Shown here: piece after piece, positions 43,834 to 52,063 of the stretch | Layout: the number at the start of each line of letters is the position of its first letter | How positions within the stretch are numbered: position 1 is the stretch's first letter | Assembly: GCA_963840425.1 (NCBI GenBank) | Contig: CAWIYZ010000035.1 | Coordinates: 124,001-188,000 of the forward strand | Direction: 5' to 3' | DNA from: CADEFX01 sp963840425 | Lineage (GTDB): Bacteria; Pseudomonadota; Alphaproteobacteria; Rhizobiales; Hyphomicrobiaceae | Length of the DNA stretch: 64,000 nt | Notes under the pieces: model-generated | The model's input: the letters and a program-made list of their open reading frames with translations, nothing else | Told to the model about the DNA's origin: nothing | The model's database searches: none | Translations under genes and position numbers: made by a program

Positions 43834-44385
43834 CTATGCGGCCCGGGCGACGCCTGAGCTTCGGCGGCGCATGGCTGCCGCCTGCTCGCTTGCGGCCGCG
43901 ATACGGCGTCCCATCAATCGCAATGCCATGGGCGTACTGATGCGTGCCGAAAAACGCACGCGGTCGCCTTCCTGGAACATGGTAAGTCGCGTACCGCTAC
44001 GCGCATCAACGAGGCTGAAGCCGGATGTCCTCACGCCGGCAATCATAGCCAAGTGATCGGTATGCTCCGGCACCACAGCATGTGTCTGGCCGACACCTTC
44101 GCGACGCTCGAGCTCACGCAGCCCGATCCTGTAGGTCAGATCGCCGGTCTGCACCTGAAGGACCTCAACGCCCTGTTCGGGCGAGGACAACGCCTTGATG
44201 ACGATTGGGGGCGAGCCGTCCAGCGTGATGTTCCGCGCCGATGCAACCGCCCAGACCATGTCGCGCGGAGCACGCACAAAAACGCTGTGCTCGTAGCGAC
44301 AGCTGCCGCGCCGCGACAGGAGGTGGAAGAGCGCGACGCCGAAATCGCGCAGAATTGCCATCAGTTCCAGGATGATGAAGCGCAT
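43834..44385 (-). CDS. SRPBCC-like protein of unknown function
   Basis: 183 aa. After a short hydrophobic N-terminus (MRFIILELMAILRDFGVALF), the sequence YEHSVFVRAPRDMVWAVASA looks like the first strand and helix of a START/SRPBCC fold. The C-terminal RFSARISTPMALRLMGRRI resembles its long closing helix. Such proteins bind hydrophobic ligands, but none is evident. The frame stays open upstream to 44661, inside palindromic element B1, and that part has no coding character. The ATG at 44385 is the first plausible start. Confidence 0.65.
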   Translation of the reverse strand: MRFIILELMAILRDFGVALFHLLSRRGSCRYEHSVFVRAPRDMVWAVASARNITLDGSPPIVIKALSSPEQGVEVLQVQTGDLTYRIGLRELERREGVGQTHAVVPEHTDHLAMIAGVRTSGFSLVDARSGTRLTMFQEGDRVRFSARISTPMALRLMGRRIAAASEQAAAMRRRSSGVARAA

Positions 44386-44588
44386 AAGGTTTGGCTCATG
44401 TTCGCATTGAGCCCCTGCCCAAATCACTGTCTTGCGCTGCACTCTGGAGGTGCACGCCAGGAACGCCTGTTCCCTGGGGAACAGCCACGGCATGATCGTT
44501 GTGTTGCGGGCACACCCAGCCACAAGGCTATGAGAAACTGAACTAAAGTAGGTTGGGCCTTGCGGTGCCGGCAGGCGTGAGTGCGAGG

Positions 44589-44666
44589 CTAGTGTGGTGG
44601 TTCCGAAATTCGCCCGCTTCCCTCGGCTGGGCTGGATGGCGAACTTCGGAACCTGAACCACACTAG
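44589..44666 (+). repeat. Palindromic element B1
   Basis: 78-bp imperfect palindrome. The left end is CTAGTGTGGTGGTTCCGAAA and the right end is CGGAACCTGAACCACACTAG. The inner arms are built on CCGAAATTCGCC and GGCGAACTTCGG, and the centre contains CTCGGCTGGGCT. It matches the reverse complement of B2 along its length. It is followed after 13 bp by element A1, and together they form one B-spacer-A composite (44589-44754). No ORF or transposase inside. Confidence 0.88.
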
Positions 44667-44679
44667 AATTATGCGTTTG

Positions 44680-44754
44680 CTAGTGTCCTTTCGATCGCGA
44701 AGTTCGCTATGAGCTCGCGGCAAATGGTGACGAACTTCGCGATCGGGACACTAG
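44680..44754 (+). repeat. Palindromic element A1
   Basis: 75-bp palindrome. The left arm (27 bp) starts CTAGTGTCCTTTCGATCGCG and ends GAAGTTCG. A 24-bp centre contains CTCGCGGCAA. The right arm (24 bp) starts CGAACTTCGCGATCGGGACA and ends CTAG. The arms are identical when inverted except for a TTT in the left arm. The TTT arm faces element B1. The terminal CTAG (44751-44754) supplies the stop codon of the rhodanese gene on the minus strand. Confidence 0.9.
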
Positions 44755-45167
44755 CCCTGCTTCGTCTTCGCCGGCACCATCTCCACCGGCCCGCCGGCCT
44801 GCTTCCACGCGCCGAAGCCGCCGAGAATGTGGGCGGCGGGTTTCAGCCCCATGTCCTGCGCGGTTTTGGCAGCCAGGGCCGAGCGCATGCCGCCAGCGCA
44901 GAAAAAGACGAACTTCTTGTCCTCGCCGAAGATCGGCTTGTAATAGGGGCTCTCCGGATCAATCCAGAATTCGAGCATGCCGCGTGTGCAATGGAAGGCG
45001 CCGGGTATTCTTCCGTCCCGCTCAAGCTCGCGCGGATCGCGCAAGTCGACGAGCACGACGGCACTGCTGCCGGCGAGTTTTACCGCATCCTGGGCCTCGA
45101 TCTCCTCGATCGCCTTTTTGGCATCCGCCACCATGGCCTTGTAGCCTCTGGTTATTGTCTGCGGCAT
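44751..45167 (-). CDS. Rhodanese-like domain protein
   Basis: 138-aa single-domain rhodanese, a probable sulfurtransferase. The core VVLVDLRDPRELERDGRIPG is typical, and the active-site loop is CAGGMRS with the catalytic Cys at about residue 90. A helix of about 25 residues precedes the domain. Its TAG stop (44751-44753) lies inside the terminal CTAG of palindromic element A1, so insertion of the element may have changed the original C-terminus (now PAKTKQG). Divergent from the lipoprotein gene at 45302. Confidence 0.9.
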   Translation of the reverse strand: MPQTITRGYKAMVADAKKAIEEIEAQDAVKLAGSSAVVLVDLRDPRELERDGRIPGAFHCTRGMLEFWIDPESPYYKPIFGEDKKFVFFCAGGMRSALAAKTAQDMGLKPAAHILGGFGAWKQAGGPVEMVPAKTKQG

Positions 45168-45301
45168 GCTGGTCCTCCATCACTCGCCGTGCTGGCTAAA
45201 GCTCGTCTTAGCCTGTGCAGCGCATGGTCGACAACTCGGCAGTCGCCCCATCCGCGCCATGTTCCACGCGCAGGGAGTGACGCGCACACCGTGGACCTGC
45301 T

Positions 45302-45781
45302 ATGGCCGGCACCAACTATTTGCTCGCGTTCGTCCTTGCTGCGGCGGTTGGCGGCTGCGCTGCGGCGGAGCCCGGCTTTTCTCCATCCACCAGCAGATAC
45401 GACAAGCTCAAGGCCAGCCTGCCGGTCGGGGGCAATCTCAACAGCGACGGCCGTTTCGTCCTCAGCGAGGCAGAGCAGAAGCTCGACTGCAAGAAGATCA
45501 GCGGCATCATCCATGTCAGTATTCTCCAACTGCGGGATGCCGGAGAACGCCATCGGCCCTCTGCGGTGGCGAAGGCGTTACAGAAGGCGTCGTCGCCCAT
45601 TGTTGCGGGCTCGCCGTACGGCATGGATCCGGATGCCGATCAGGCCAGGATGCTGGCACGCATCGAAGCGTTCAACGCGCGGCTGGCGGAGAAAGGTTGC
45701 CCGACCTTCGATCTCAAGGCCGAGCTTGCGCCGGGCAACAGCGAGCCGCCGGCCCCAGTCAAGGCGCAAAAGGCTCGCTAG
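45302..45781 (+). CDS. Putative lipoprotein of unknown function
   Basis: 159 aa. The N-terminus MAGTNYLLAFVLAAAVGGC is a lipoprotein signal peptide with lipobox VGGC (Cys19). The mature part begins AAAEPGF and has no domain I recognise. It contains two further cysteines (LDCKKI and EKGCPTF) about 80 residues apart that could pair, and a Pro/Ala/Lys-rich tail. Divergent from the rhodanese gene across 134 bp and convergent with the thiolase. Confidence 0.7.
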   Translation: MAGTNYLLAFVLAAAVGGCAAAEPGFSPSTSRYDKLKASLPVGGNLNSDGRFVLSEAEQKLDCKKISGIIHVSILQLRDAGERHRPSAVAKALQKASSPIVAGSPYGMDPDADQARMLARIEAFNARLAEKGCPTFDLKAELAPGNSEPPAPVKAQKAR

Positions 45782-45808
45782 ACGCAAACGCCGCAGCGGC
45801 CAAGGCAA

Positions 45809-47007
45809 TTACATCATCCGCTCAATGGCCACTGCTGTGGCCTCGCCGCCGCCGATGCACAGCGCGGCGATGCCCTTTGTCTCGCCACGCTTCTCCATGG
45901 CATTGATCAGCGTGACGATGATGCGCGCGCCCGACGCTCCGACCGGGTGGCCCAGCGCGCAGGCGCCGCCGTGCACGTTGACCTTGTCGTGCGGGAGCGC
46001 GAGGTCCTTCATGGCCGCCATGGTCACGACGGCAAACGCCTCGTTGATCTCGTAGAGGCCGACGTCCTTGGCATTCCAGCCAGCGCCTTCCAGCACCTTC
46101 TTGATGGCGCCGATGGGTGCGGTGGTGAACCAGGCCGGCGCCTGGGCATGGCTCGCTTGCGCCAGTATACGCGCAAGCGGCTTGAGCTTGCGCCGTTTCG
46201 CCTCGCTCTCGCGCATCAGCACGAGCGCGGCGGCACCATCCGAGATCGAGCTGGAGTTAGCGGGCGTGACCGTGCCGCCCTCGCGGAACGCCGGCTTCAA
46301 GGTCGGGATCTTGGCCGGATCGGCGCTGAACGGCTGCTCGTCGCGGGCCACGTCCGTCGAGCCCTTGCGCGACTTCACCGTGACGGCGACGATCTCCTTG
46401 TCGAAGCTGCCATCCTCGTTGGCCGCCTTCGACCGTCTCAAGCTCTCGATGGCGTAGGCGTCCTGCGCCTCGCGCGTGAACTGGTAGTGCTGCGCCGTGT
46501 CCTCGGCGTACGTTCCCATCAGGCGGCCTTTGTCGTAGGCATCCTCGAGGCCGTCGAGAAACATATGATCGTAAACCTGAGTGTGGCCGAGCCGCTGTCC
46601 GGTGCGCATCTTCGGCAGGATGAAGGGCGTGTTGGTCATGCTTTCCAGGCCGCCGGCCACGATCACGTCCTTGGGCCGCACATGCAGCGCCTCATAGGCC
46701 ATCATCACCGTCTTCATGCCCGAGCCGCACATCTTGTTGACGGTGGTGCATGGGACGGAGTCGGGCAGGCCCGCATTGCGCGACGCCTGCCGCGCCGGCG
46801 CCTGCCCCTGCCCCGCCGGCAGCACGCAGCCCATCAATACTTCCGCCACCTCGTCCGGCTTCACGCCTGCGCGTTCGACGGCGGCCTTGATCGCCGAGCC
46901 ACGCCGAGCTCAGGTGCGGTGACCGAAGCAAATACACCCTGGAATCCACCCATGGGAGTACGTGCACCTGAAACGATGACGACGGGGTCTTCGGCGGGTG
47001 TGGGCAT
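45809..47007 (-). CDS. Acetyl-CoA acetyltransferase / thiolase (frameshift near N-terminus)
   Basis: Thiolase of about 398 aa after correction, joining or cleaving acyl-CoAs. The nucleophilic Cys is in VNKMCGSGMKT, and the second active region is NEAFAVV and CALGHPVGASGARI. The N-terminus (MPTPAEDPVVIVSGARTPMG) is in a different frame from the body. The break falls after TAPELG, where CGCCGAGC appears twice separated by an extra CA (46891-46910, plus strand). Removing 2 bp joins the frames. Next to ivd, so it may serve branched-chain amino acid or fatty acid oxidation. The acetyl-CoA specificity is inferred. Confidence 0.88.
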
Positions 47008-47077
47008 AGGCGGGCTCCAGTCATGCTTGCTGCACGGCAACATGGTGCAGCGGTGACAGGCGGTCAACGGGTGGGGC

Positions 47078-48253
47078 TCACGCCGTCTCCTCGAACAGCT
47101 CGCGGCCGATCAGCATGCGCCTGATCTCGCTGGTGCCGGCCCCGATCTCGTACAGCTTGGCGTCGCGCAGCAGGCGCCCGGTCGGGTACTCGTTGATATA
47201 GCCGTTGCCACCCAGAAGCTGGATGGCGTCGAGCGCCATCAGAGTCGCCTTCTCGGCGGCGTAGAGGATGGCGCCGGCTGCGTCCTTGCGCGTGGTCTGG
47301 CCGCGATCGCAGGCTTTGGCCACAGTGTACACGTAGGCCTTGCAGGCATTCATGGTGGTGTACATGTCGGCGACCTTGCCCTGCACGAGCTGGAACGTGC
47401 CGATCGGCGCGCCGAATTGCTTACGCTCATGCACGTATGGGATCACCACGTCCATGGCCGCCTGCATGATACCGAGCGGACCCGCCGCCAACACAGCACG
47501 CTCGTAGTCGAGACCGCTCATCAGCACGTTGACGCCCTTGCCGACGGCAGCCAGCACATTCTCCTCGGGCACCTCGCAGTTCTCGAACACGAGCTCGCCG
47601 GTGGAGGAGCCGCGCATGCCCATCTTGTCGAGCTTCTGCGCGATTTTGAATCCCTTCCAGCCGGTCTCGATGATGAACGCCGTAATCCCGCGTGGGCCTG
47701 CCTTGGGATCGGTCTTGGCGTAGACCACGATCACCTGCGCGTCGGGCGCATTGGTGATCCACATCTTGGTGCCGTTGAGGATGTAGCGGTCGCCCTTCTT
47801 CTCGGCACGAAGTTGCATCGACACGACATCGGAGCCGGCACCGGCTTCGCTCATGGCGAGGCTGCCGACGTGCTCGCCCGAAATCAGCTTGGGGAGATAC
47901 TTGCGCTTCTGCGCATCGGTGCCGTTGCGGCGAAGCTGGTTGACGCACAGATTGGAGTGCGCGCCATAGGAAAGGCCCACAGCCGCCGAGCCACGGCTCA
48001 CCTCCTCCATCGCCACGACGTGCTCGAGGTAGCCGAGGCCAGCGCCCCCGTACTCCTCCTCGACCGTGATGCCGTGCAGGCCGAGCGCTCCCATCTTCGG
48101 CCACAGGTGGCGGGGAAACTCGTCCGTCCGGTCCAACTCGGCGGCGATCGGCGCGATCTCGTCGGCCGTGAACGAGCGCACGCTGGCGCGCAACTGGTCA
48201 GCCGTCTCGCCAAGGTCGAAATCGAGCGTCGGATACTCGTTGCGGATCGCCAT
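47078..48253 (-). CDS. ivd: Isovaleryl-CoA dehydrogenase
   Basis: FAD-dependent acyl-CoA dehydrogenase of leucine catabolism, converting isovaleryl-CoA to 3-methylcrotonyl-CoA. It has 391 aa. The catalytic base is the Glu in SGLDYERAVLAAGP at about residue 250, the unusual helix-G position that distinguishes this enzyme from other acyl-CoA dehydrogenases. MSEAGAGSDVVSM, KMWITNAPDA and QLLGGNGYINEYPTGR also fit closely. It precedes the thiolase by about 70 bp on the same strand. The methylcrotonyl-CoA carboxylase genes usually beside it are absent. A2 and B2 repeats lie just upstream (48337-48502). Confidence 0.93.
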   Translation of the reverse strand: MAIRNEYPTLDFDLGETADQLRASVRSFTADEIAPIAAELDRTDEFPRHLWPKMGALGLHGITVEEEYGGAGLGYLEHVVAMEEVSRGSAAVGLSYGAHSNLCVNQLRRNGTDAQKRKYLPKLISGEHVGSLAMSEAGAGSDVVSMQLRAEKKGDRYILNGTKMWITNAPDAQVIVVYAKTDPKAGPRGITAFIIETGWKGFKIAQKLDKMGMRGSSTGELVFENCEVPEENVLAAVGKGVNVLMSGLDYERAVLAAGPLGIMQAAMDVVIPYVHERKQFGAPIGTFQLVQGKVADMYTTMNACKAYVYTVAKACDRGQTTRKDAAGAILYAAEKATLMALDAIQLLGGNGYINEYPTGRLLRDAKLYEIGAGTSEIRRMLIGRELFEETA

Positions 48254-48336
48254 GCCGATAACTCCGCGGTTCTTTCGGCCGGAAGGCCACCTGCGAACGA
48301 TGTCTCTGCGGCGTCACGACAAATCAGGTAAACTGG

Positions 48337-48411
48337 CTAGTGTCCCGATCGCGAAGTTCGTCGGATCTCGCGGCAACCACTGAACGAACTTCGCGCTCGA
48401 AAGGACACTAG
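48337..48411 (-). repeat. Palindromic element A2
   Basis: 75 bp, same family as A1. The left arm (24 bp) begins CTAGTGTCCCGATCGCGAAG, the 24-bp centre contains CTCGCGGCAA, and the right arm (27 bp) ends CTCGAAAGGACACTAG and carries the AAA/TTT insertion. The TTT arm again faces a B element (B2, 14 bp away), so A2-spacer-B2 is the B-spacer-A composite in reverse orientation. Its centre nonetheless points the same way as in A1. Confidence 0.9.
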
Positions 48412-48425
48412 CAAGTTTATGATTT

Positions 48426-48502
48426 CTAGTGTGATTCAGATCGAGAAATTCGTTTGAGAGCCAAGCCGCGAACATTGGCGAATTTCTCGATCATCACACT
48501 AG
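48426..48502 (-). repeat. Palindromic element B2
   Basis: 77-bp palindrome from CTAGTGTGATTCAGATCGAG to TTCTCGATCATCACACTAG, with inner arms AGAAATTCG and CGAATTTCT. Its reverse complement aligns with B1, including ends CTAGTGTG and CTGAA[CT]CACACTAG and the central CGGCTTGGCT/CGGCTGGGCT. The 14-bp spacer to A2, reverse-complemented (AAATCATAAACTTG), resembles the B1-A1 spacer (AATTATGCGTTTG). It lies 40 bp upstream of the DUF4287 start. Confidence 0.88.
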
Positions 48503-48542
48503 CGGCGCGTCGCCTCGACGGCACACTATGAGAGATCGGCCG

Positions 48543-49223
48543 ATGGCGAAAGACTTCGGCGAAATGGAGCGGGAGTTCATTGCCGGCCTCAAGGAGGACA
48601 CCGGCCGCGATCTCGCGGAGTGGATGGATGCCATCGGTGCCCAGAGGTTCACCAACAAGAACGACGCCATCGACTGGCTGCGTGGCCAGGGCTTTGTATT
48701 CAGTTGGGCCTCATGGCTCGAGCGCATCCATGCCAACGGCGGCCGCCCGCTCTATGGCGACAAGCCAGCGCCGGTACCGACGAAAAGGGCTGCAGCCAAC
48801 ACGAGACCTGCGGCGCCACGCGTGATTTCCCAGCCTGCCGTCGCGCCAGCACCAGACCCGGTGCCTCCAATGCAGGACGCACGCCTCGAGGAGCTGATCG
48901 CTGCAGCCAAGGGCTATCAACCGCTATATCGGCTGCTCGCGGGCGAAATCGCGAAAGCCCTGCCAGGAGCCCGCATGTCCGCCGCTCCGCCCTACATTTC
49001 GGTGGCCCGGCCAGCCGAGTTCGCCCTGATCGAGACCAGCGCGCGCGGGCTGCGACTTGCCCTAGATCTCGGCGACAGGCCTTTCGAACCGCCTCTGGTC
49101 CCCGCCAAGCTGATCGGCGCGCCGAAGCGGCTCTCCCACATGGTCCTTCTCAATGACGCCCGCAGCGTCGATGCCCGACTGACGGAGCTGATCAAGGCGG
49201 CGGATGCCCGCGTCAATACTTGA
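48543..49223 (+). CDS. DUF4287/DUF5655 domain protein
   Basis: 226 aa with two recognisable parts. The N-terminal DUF4287-like helical domain (about 5-65) contains EDTGRDLAEWM and DAIDWLRGQGFVFSWASWLE. The C-terminal DUF5655-like domain (about 115-220) contains EELIAAAKGYQPLYRLLAGE, ARPAEFALIE and FEPPLVPAKLIGAPKRLSHM. A Pro/Ala-rich linker joins them. Function unknown. The ATG at 48543 is preferred over 48528. The palindromic pair A2-B2 lies directly upstream, so its promoter lies within or beyond the repeats. Confidence 0.8.
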   Translation: MAKDFGEMEREFIAGLKEDTGRDLAEWMDAIGAQRFTNKNDAIDWLRGQGFVFSWASWLERIHANGGRPLYGDKPAPVPTKRAAANTRPAAPRVISQPAVAPAPDPVPPMQDARLEELIAAAKGYQPLYRLLAGEIAKALPGARMSAAPPYISVARPAEFALIETSARGLRLALDLGDRPFEPPLVPAKLIGAPKRLSHMVLLNDARSVDARLTELIKAADARVNT

Positions 49224-49238
49224 GACCGGACGCCTGTC

Positions 49239-49712
49239 ATGAACCCCAACGCCAAGGATCGACCCAGCAGCATTCCCTGGCCACCCATCATCTATGCTGT
49301 CGCATTGGCTGGCGCCTGGTTACTCGAGAGCTGGCTGCCGCTGCCGGCTCTACCGGAGAATCTCCTGGTGCGCTGGTTTGGCGCTGCAATCTTTTTGTCT
49401 GGTCTCGGCCTCGGTCTTGTGGGCCTGATGGCGCTGCGCGCAGTGGGAACCACCTTCGATCCAACCGGTCCGGCCGATGCCCTGGCTACGCAAGGGCTGT
49501 ATGCCCGCAGCCGCAACCCGCTTTATCTCTCGGCGCTGATCGCTTTCTTTGGACTGGGCCTCGCCCTGCGCTCGACCTGGCTGTTCGTTGCTGTCCCTGC
49601 CGTCGCTGTGGCGTTGACCAAACTCGCCATTGAACCTGAAGAGGCTTACCTCGAACGGTGGTTCGGCGAGGCTTACCGCGGCTACAAGGCACAAGTCCGG
49701 CGCTGGATTTGA
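49239..49712 (+). CDS. Isoprenylcysteine carboxyl methyltransferase-like membrane protein
   Basis: 157-aa integral membrane protein with about four helices. The C-terminal signature GLYARSRNPLYLS, then IEPEEAYLERWFGEAYRGY, is that of the ICMT/PEMT methyltransferase superfamily, which binds S-adenosylmethionine between the last helices. Bacterial members methylate varied lipids or small molecules; substrate unknown. It follows the DUF4287 gene by 15 bp and may form an operon with it. Confidence 0.87.
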   Translation: MNPNAKDRPSSIPWPPIIYAVALAGAWLLESWLPLPALPENLLVRWFGAAIFLSGLGLGLVGLMALRAVGTTFDPTGPADALATQGLYARSRNPLYLSALIAFFGLGLALRSTWLFVAVPAVAVALTKLAIEPEEAYLERWFGEAYRGYKAQVRRWI

Positions 49713-49794
49713 CGGCATTGCCCGTTGAAGCTTGTTGGGGACCATCTATTTGCCCCATTGCCGGCACAGGTTCTGGCGGGTGCGGAGGTTGGAC

Positions 49795-51126
49795 ATGAGC
49801 GGACATGCCTGTGCGGTAACGGCGGCCGGGCTCCTGGCAGCCATGGTCTCCACGGCGGCGGCACAGACCGCGCAGCGCGATGGAATTGCCGACTTGCTGG
49901 CGAAGGGAGATGGCGTCACCCGCCTTGCCCAATCGCAGCCCAAGGCAGCGATACCGGTCACCCCGCAGGCCGGTGATCCGGCACCCAAGGCCGCCGAGGC
50001 TTCGAGAGACCCGCGTGAAGGCGATCCTGCCTACGAGCAGGCCCAACGCCTCATGAAGGCAATCGACGCTGTTCTGCAGGATGCCGCCAAGAACCGCGGC
50101 GAAGCCAAGAAGCTCCCTCCCGAGAGCGACTTCCTCATGAAGCCGCTGTGGACCGAGACGCGGGAAGACCGGGAGCGAAAGATCCGCGAGCTGCTCGATG
50201 CAGCGCTCGGCGTCATCACCGACGTTCCAGTCGTCGATATCCAGCGCAAGATCGAAACCCTGCGCCGGAACATTCGCGACCTCGATGACCGCATCGTCAA
50301 GCTGCGCGAGAAGCAGCTTACCGCGCCCAAGGATGCCGTGCTGCCGGGCCTCCTGACCGACACGGTGGACAGCCTTGGCAACGACATCGAGGAGTTGAAG
50401 AAGAAGATCGAGGCCAACAAGGGCGCGATCGCCGCAGCCAAGAGCGAGGTTCACACGGCGCTCACCAACAGCGGCATTCAGCTCGCACCAGATCAGGTCG
50501 ACTTGTTGCTCGACAGCGTGCTGTCAGGCGACCTCGTGCGCCTCGTCGCCGTGTTCAATTCCGCCAAGCTGATCGACGGCCAGCTCGCGAAACTGATGGC
50601 CCAGTCCGGCGAGAACATCAGCGCCGCACGCAAGTATTTCGCCATGCATGCCGCGCTGTTTGCCATGCTCGTGCACGCACAAGACAGCCTCATCGGCAAG
50701 ATCGACAAGCAATATCTGCCGAAACTCGATGCCATCATGAAAGACATTGCCGCGGCGCGCATCAAGACCAACGACCTCTTGCGAGCGGAAAACCGGCCGG
50801 ATCAGAAGCGCGCACTCGAGGCGAACCGCGATAGCCAGCGTCTGGCCGAGGAAGCTGCCCGCGGATACCGACGTTATCTCCTGCAGCAGCGCGAGCAGAT
50901 CGCCAAGGCACGCAGCCGCGCCACGCACGATCTGCGTATCGCCGACAACACCTACGAGACGGTGGAGGCGAGCTTCCAGCTCCGCAATTTGATGCGCGAC
51001 AGCGCCACCTCATTCGAGGCGATCCAGAAGCTCGAAGCGCCAACCTTCGAGCAGATCTTCAAGAATGAGGAGCTGCGCCGCGAATTCGAAAACCTGACCC
51101 GCAAGCTCGACGCGCCGTCGAGTTGA
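49795..51126 (+). CDS. Secreted coiled-coil protein of unknown function
   Basis: 443 aa. The signal peptide ends at about AAAQ (residue 24), so the protein is probably periplasmic. A polar Pro/Ala-rich segment (30-75) is followed by long amphipathic helices with heptad character (about 140-220: DIQRKIETLRRNIRDLDDRI, then DIEELKKKIEANKGAI). More helices run to the C-terminus, with no cysteines or catalytic motif seen. A structural or envelope-spanning role is possible but unproven. GGAGG 6 bp before the ATG at 49795 fixes the start against the longer frame. The hairpin at 51144 follows 17 bp after the stop. Confidence 0.78.
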   Translation: MSGHACAVTAAGLLAAMVSTAAAQTAQRDGIADLLAKGDGVTRLAQSQPKAAIPVTPQAGDPAPKAAEASRDPREGDPAYEQAQRLMKAIDAVLQDAAKNRGEAKKLPPESDFLMKPLWTETREDRERKIRELLDAALGVITDVPVVDIQRKIETLRRNIRDLDDRIVKLREKQLTAPKDAVLPGLLTDTVDSLGNDIEELKKKIEANKGAIAAAKSEVHTALTNSGIQLAPDQVDLLLDSVLSGDLVRLVAVFNSAKLIDGQLAKLMAQSGENISAARKYFAMHAALFAMLVHAQDSLIGKIDKQYLPKLDAIMKDIAAARIKTNDLLRAENRPDQKRALEANRDSQRLAEEAARGYRRYLLQQREQIAKARSRATHDLRIADNTYETVEASFQLRNLMRDSATSFEAIQKLEAPTFEQIFKNEELRREFENLTRKLDAPSS

Positions 51127-51143
51127 CGTGAGGTACAAAAATT

Positions 51144-51170
51144 CGGGGCCCGAATTGTACTCGGGCCCCG
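51144..51170 (-). terminator. Strong hairpin terminator
   Basis: Perfect 10-bp stem CGGGGCCCGA (51144-51153) / TCGGGCCCCG (51161-51170) with a 7-nt loop. Read on the minus strand it is followed by AATTTTTG, an intrinsic terminator for the gene ending at 51215. Lying 17 bp after the plus-strand coiled-coil gene, it may stop that transcript too, though with no U-run on that side. Confidence 0.85.
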
Positions 51171-51214
51171 TAGCTTGTCGTGCGATCCGCAAATATTCCC
51201 TCAGTCGGACCGGA

Positions 51215-52063
51215 TCATTCCTTGTCGTCTTGATCGCCTTCGAGCGTCTGACGCTCGCCGAGACAGGGAGTGGCCCAGACCTGGCAGCGCTTGCGGTATT
51301 GACCGGTCAGCCACTCGCCAGCTCTACCCAGCGCGCTCTCGTTGGTCGAGGAGCGCCAGCAGCGATACTCGCCGCGCTTGGCGTTGTTGAGATCCTGATA
51401 GCGCTCGCCGAAGTCGGCTCGCACCGAGGCCCGCCACGCCCGCTTGGCCGAGATCAGTGCGCCGTTCTCGGTCTGCGCTTCGGCACCCTTCGTCGTGATC
51501 AAATACAAGCACTGGCGCTCGTAGCGTCCATCGTGCGTCCGATAGCCCCACTTGTCGTCGCGATCACGATCCCAACGATCGCGGTCCCTGTCCCAACGGC
51601 CGTGATCCCGGTCCCGATCCCAGCGATCGCGATCCCAGCGGCCTCTGTTCCAATGGTCGTGCCGATGATGATGAGGGCGCCCATAATACATGTCAGCATA
51701 GCGCCGGTAGTGTTGCGGGTAGTGGTAGTACTTCCGGGGGTGAGCCGTCTTCACGTAGTAGCGGTCCGGCTCCTCGACGTATTTTTGCGGCTTCAGATAC
51801 GGCTTGTTGCGCCGTCTGTGATCGACGTAGCGATAACAGCGATTATTCTCGAATCCATCGCACTTGAGCTGGCGCGCAGCCCATTTGTCCGTATCGAAGT
51901 CGTTGGCCAGCGTCGCCGTGCCCATCGTCAGCACCAACAGGAGCGCGGCGAGCGCCCCGAGAGGCGCGCTGTGCGATATCGTGCGACCAAGCCTCAACCA
52001 TGCAACTTCAACCAGCCTTGAGCGTGTATCAACGCATTCGGCGGCACGAAGTGTACCTGACAT
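51215..52063 (-). CDS. Exported protein with WDRDRD repeats
   Basis: 282 aa. A hydrophobic segment at about 35-55 (LGALAALLLVLTMG) after a long polar start is a probable signal sequence, with cleavage near TLAND. The mature part has KCDGFENNRCYRYVD, a Tyr/His-rich stretch (KYYHYPQHYRRYADMYYG) and seven or so RWDRDRD-type repeats (about 145-180). A folded-looking C-terminal part follows with QCLYLITTKG, EYRCWRSS and YRKRCQVWATPC. Five to six cysteines suggest disulfides. AGGGGG 7 bp before the ATG at 52063 supports the start. Function unknown. Confidence 0.75.
   Translation of the reverse strand: MSGTLRAAECVDTRSRLVEVAWLRLGRTISHSAPLGALAALLLVLTMGTATLANDFDTDKWAARQLKCDGFENNRCYRYVDHRRRNKPYLKPQKYVEEPDRYYVKTAHPRKYYHYPQHYRRYADMYYGRPHHHRHDHWNRGRWDRDRWDRDRDHGRWDRDRDRWDRDRDDKWGYRTHDGRYERQCLYLITTKGAEAQTENGALISAKRAWRASVRADFGERYQDLNNAKRGEYRCWRSSTNESALGRAGEWLTGQYRKRCQVWATPCLGERQTLEGDQDDKE

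Noticed and set aside
44589..48502. CRISPR array made of the repeated palindromes
   Set aside because: Only five copies in two subtypes, kilobases apart or in single pairs, with no regular unique spacers and no cas genes.
51128..52021. A 297-codon plus-strand open frame opposite the WDRDRD gene
   Set aside because: Its Ile/Val/Pro-rich low-complexity sequence is what the antisense of Arg/Asp/Trp codons gives. The minus frame has a signal sequence, a good Shine-Dalgarno sequence and a terminator.
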